Positions 61,374 to 64,000 of a stretch of DNA of 64,000 nt are shown piece after piece. Location: the NCBI RefSeq assembly GCF_012844305.1, contig NZ_JABANE010000034.1:1-64000 (forward strand), written 5' to 3'. The notes beneath the pieces were generated by a model. The model did not search any database. It saw nothing but the letters and a program-made list of their open reading frames with translations, and was not told where the DNA came from. The position numbers and the translations under genes were made by a program. Positions within the stretch are counted from its first letter, which is position 1, and the number at the start of each line of letters is the position of its first letter. Source of the DNA: Flammeovirga aprica JL-4. GTDB lineage: Bacteria; Bacteroidota; Bacteroidia; Cytophagales; Flammeovirgaceae.

Positions 61374-64000
61374 ATGATAAAAAAACTAATACTCCTACTT
61401 CTGACATTTGTCACTTTGCAAAGTGTCAATGCACAGAGATATCCGGTGCAAGCAACCTTGATGCTCAATGCACCATACCCTGTACGCTTGTCTGAGTATT
61501 CACAGATTGGGTCTTCTAAAGTGCAGGCTAATATTTGGTTGAAAGATATAAGTCAGCAGGATATTCCTGTCAGATTCAAACTAAGAATTGAGAATAAGCA
61601 AAAGCGTTTAATATTAGAAACCAAACCTACTTATCTACCTGACCCAATCCACTTAATTGGAGGTCAGGCAGAGATGTTTGATGGAACAGAATTGGGAAGC
61701 TACTTTGAGCTGAACAATCTTAGAGCAGTGAGCGGAAGTACATCAAGTATTGTAAATAATGGTGGGAAATTGCCTGATGGTAATTATGTTTTCTCTCTGG
61801 AAGTATTGGAGTATTATACTGGAAGGAAGATTTCAAATACATCAATGTATCAATGTTTTATCATTTTGAGTGATCCTCCATTGTTATTGATGCCTTATGA
61901 AAATCAGAAAGTAGTGGCTTCAGATCCGCAGTTTGTGAACTTTTCATGGAACCCAAGACACCTTACTTCACCCAATAGACCTCAAAATGTCACTTATCGT
62001 TTTCAGGTCGTTGAAATCTTGCGTGAGAACCAGCCAGCAGGTGATGCTTTTTCAAATACTCGACCAATCATTGATGAAGAAGGAGTAATGACGCCTGCTT
62101 ATCAAGTGGGAGTGATGGATACACCACTTGAGCCCGGAAATAAATATGCTTGGAGAGTGCAAGCTTATGATGAAGATGAGTTAGGTCTTTTAAAAAATGA
62201 CGGTTGGAGTGAGCCTAGAATTTTCCAGTTTGGTGATGCATGTAGAGTTTGTGAAAAATTTGCTGTAGCAAACACAACACCATCGCGTATTGAAGTGGAG
62301 TGGACTGGAGATTTTTCTCATAATAACTGGGAGGTTAGGTATAGAAGAAAAACCAAAGAAGGGGAAGAAGTATTGCCATGGAGTACAAAAGAGTTTTTAG
62401 CGGATTTAGGAAATGTGAAACCTTTGACTCCAGGAACTGCATATGAATTACAAGTAAGAGGAGTTTGTTCGGGTGATCGTTATGGCGAATGGTCGGACAT
62501 TATTTCAGCTTCCACAGAAGAACAACCTGAAAGAACTTATAAATGTGAAGGTGGTGAATTCTTGATTTCTTGGGAAAATAGCGACCCTCTAAATGAATCA
62601 CTAAATGTAGGGGAGAAATTTACAGCAGGCGATTTTGATGTAACTGTTGTAGAAGATGAGTTCAAAGATGGTAAGCATACGGGTAATGGTATGATCCGTA
62701 TTAATGCTTTCAATAAAGTATTCTTTACTGTAGAATATGAAGATTTAGTAATCAATACGGATTATCAATTGATTGAAGGCGAAGCTTATGTAACGGGTTC
62801 GGATACTGATATTATTGATCCAGATTTGGCAGCTGCAATTATGGATGGTTTGGATAAACTAGATCAAGTGCTAGCAGAAGCTGAAAAAGCAGCAGAGTTT
62901 GTTGAAAATGTTTTTGATAACCTTCCTGATGAGATCAAGGAGGAGTTGAATAGATTAAAAGACGAAGTTAGCTCAACAAAAGATGCTTTAGATGAAGCAA
63001 AAGATGTATTGAAAGAAGCTAAGAAGTCTGGTGATGAAGATGCAATTGCTGCGTCTGAACAATCAGTAGAACTGGCTAAACAAGCGAAAGCAGATGCAAA
63101 AGCAAGTAAAAAGCAAGCCATTAACAAAGCATTACAACACATTAAAGAAGAATTTAAGAAAGGCTTAACGGCTATTGGGAAGCTTGAAAAGAATATTCAA
63201 TCTACTTTAAGTGAGGAGGAAAAAAGCAAGCGTGTTGTATTGGTGACAGAAGGTATGACGCTTGGTGAGGATATTTTAAGTTTCTTCAATATGCTGGACG
63301 GACAGTCTCAACAGCCTGACGACTTGAATGATTACAAAGACGTAACGGATGATGAAGCGTTATTAGCTATTTATAATGAAATTCATGATGGTGCAACTAT
63401 CATTGATAGTGGAGGCGTAAGTGATTTGCCAACAGCTATAGAAAATGTAAGAAAGGCGGTTTGGGCTTATAAAATTAGATTCGAAAAGTACGGTGATGAA
63501 GCTGCAGGAGAGGAGAATGCTGAGGATGGAAGTGATTCTACAGAAGATAATACTGAAGAGGATATCATTGTAGCCAACTTGGATATCGGAAAAGACATTA
63601 AGAAAGGGGATGAAGTGAAGTTTGGACCAATTGCCATTGCGTTGACAGAAGATCCAACACTATTGTCTGAAGCAGAAGATGTTTGTAAATATGAGTTGAA
63701 AAATGTCACATTCAAGTTGCCTTTTGAAAATGAATATGTAGGTGAGTTCTCTATCGATATTTCAGAAGCGAACCTAGTGTATGAGTTGTATTGTAGTACT
63801 GAAAAATTAAAAAGTGCTTCCATCAGCTGGTCTGACAATAATGGAAAAGATGTAAGCTTAGGGTTTATCAACTCAAAAGTGAAGAAGTTGGATCTTTCGT
63901 TAGATGATAAAGGGAAATTGTCAGGTGGTGTTGACTTAACGGCCAACTTGCCAGCAGATAAAACATTATTATCAGCAGTGGTAGTGAAGAAAGGTTTTGG
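61374..64000 (+). CDS. TANFOR-domain surface protein, partial (3' end outside window)
   Basis: The frame opens at the ATG at 61374 and stays open to the window end (at least 875 residues). Signal peptide about 1-21 (SVNAQ). Residues about 22-285 fit the TANFOR domain known from Tannerella and other Bacteroidota giants: RYPVQATLMLNAPYPVRLSEY, TYLPDPIHLIGG, LPDGNYVFSLEVLEYYTG, DPPLLLMPYE, FSWNPRH. An FN3 domain (about 295-380) follows. A long Ala/Lys/Glu coiled coil (about 486-610, around 62830-63200) separates it from a beta-rich part (about 720 on). Its function is unknown; by context it belongs with the giant surface proteins upstream. Confidence 0.85.
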   Translation, partial: MIKKLILLLLTFVTLQSVNAQRYPVQATLMLNAPYPVRLSEYSQIGSSKVQANIWLKDISQQDIPVRFKLRIENKQKRLILETKPTYLPDPIHLIGGQAEMFDGTELGSYFELNNLRAVSGSTSSIVNNGGKLPDGNYVFSLEVLEYYTGRKISNTSMYQCFIILSDPPLLLMPYENQKVVASDPQFVNFSWNPRHLTSPNRPQNVTYRFQVVEILRENQPAGDAFSNTRPIIDEEGVMTPAYQVGVMDTPLEPGNKYAWRVQAYDEDELGLLKNDGWSEPRIFQFGDACRVCEKFAVANTTPSRIEVEWTGDFSHNNWEVRYRRKTKEGEEVLPWSTKEFLADLGNVKPLTPGTAYELQVRGVCSGDRYGEWSDIISASTEEQPERTYKCEGGEFLISWENSDPLNESLNVGEKFTAGDFDVTVVEDEFKDGKHTGNGMIRINAFNKVFFTVEYEDLVINTDYQLIEGEAYVTGSDTDIIDPDLAAAIMDGLDKLDQVLAEAEKAAEFVENVFDNLPDEIKEELNRLKDEVSSTKDALDEAKDVLKEAKKSGDEDAIAASEQSVELAKQAKADAKASKKQAINKALQHIKEEFKKGLTAIGKLEKNIQSTLSEEEKSKRVVLVTEGMTLGEDILSFFNMLDGQSQQPDDLNDYKDVTDDEALLAIYNEIHDGATIIDSGGVSDLPTAIENVRKAVWAYKIRFEKYGDEAAGEENAEDGSDSTEDNTEEDIIVANLDIGKDIKKGDEVKFGPIAIALTEDPTLLSEAEDVCKYELKNVTFKLPFENEYVGEFSIDISEANLVYELYCSTEKLKSASISWSDNNGKDVSLGFINSKVKKLDLSLDDKGKLSGGVDLTANLPADKTLLSAVVVKKGF

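Overview
The window looks like a chromosomal stretch of an AT-rich, gliding-type marine Bacteroidota, most likely Cytophagales and possibly close to Flammeovirga. The genus is inference; no 16S rRNA or other marker is present. The phylum call rests on the recurrent promoter -7 motif TAnnTTTG, the lack of clear Shine-Dalgarno sequences, type IX secretion (T9SS) sorting domains, SprB repeats, a PorP/SprF protein, a CHU_C domain, a TANFOR domain and an Rpn-family nuclease of the Bacteroidota kind. No tRNA, rRNA or CRISPR array was seen.

Layout. 1-66 is the 3' end (domains V-VI) of a group II intron whose body lies upstream of the window. 0.3-22 kb is ordinary housekeeping and accessory sequence: a CPBP protease, a TlpA-like thioredoxin lipoprotein-type protein, lrgAB, lysA, an Rpn nuclease, a secreted serpin, folD, queE, a RelE-type toxin-antitoxin pair, a TrkH/KtrB potassium transporter, a pirin, nnr and a nitronate monooxygenase-like flavoprotein. 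Several intergenic elements sit among these: a promoter-to-terminator unit with a 29-codon ORF and a GNRA hairpin (10.0-10.2 kb), a MITE-like element (17.2-17.4 kb) and a related palindromic repeat (9.95-10.0 kb).

22.1-27.1 kb holds a 1495-residue secreted di-haem oxidoreductase-type protein built on eight copies of a Cys-rich motif plus CBM6-like and Lipoprotein_15-like domains. A small stand-alone T9SS sorting-domain protein follows it. 27.3-31.6 kb (minus strand) is a vitamin B12 uptake operon: cobalamin riboswitch, BtuF-like lipoprotein, BtuB-like TonB receptor and a BtuG-like beta-propeller lipoprotein. 31.7-33.9 kb holds a DUF1460 amidase and a secreted MORN/NTR-like/Kazal-like protein.

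34.0-60.0 kb is the most striking region. Six tightly spaced plus-strand genes, probably one ~26-kb transcript ending at a strong hairpin at 60.02 kb, encode an outer-membrane barrel-like protein, a 1588-residue beta-rich secreted protein, an FN3 protein, a 3336-residue SprB-repeat protein with a type A sorting domain, a 1921-residue FG-GAP/Ig-repeat protein with a type B (CHU_C) domain, and a PorP/SprF barrel fused to an OmpA peptidoglycan-binding domain. Two small secreted proteins and a TANFOR-domain giant (running off the window) follow on the same strand. I read this as a T9SS-exported cell-surface adhesin or motility complex with its own anchoring barrel. That role is inferred from domain content and gene order.

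Several start codons were moved from an upstream TTG or GTG to a better ATG (lysA, relE-like toxin, the 16.4-kb lipoprotein, the flavoprotein, btuF-like).
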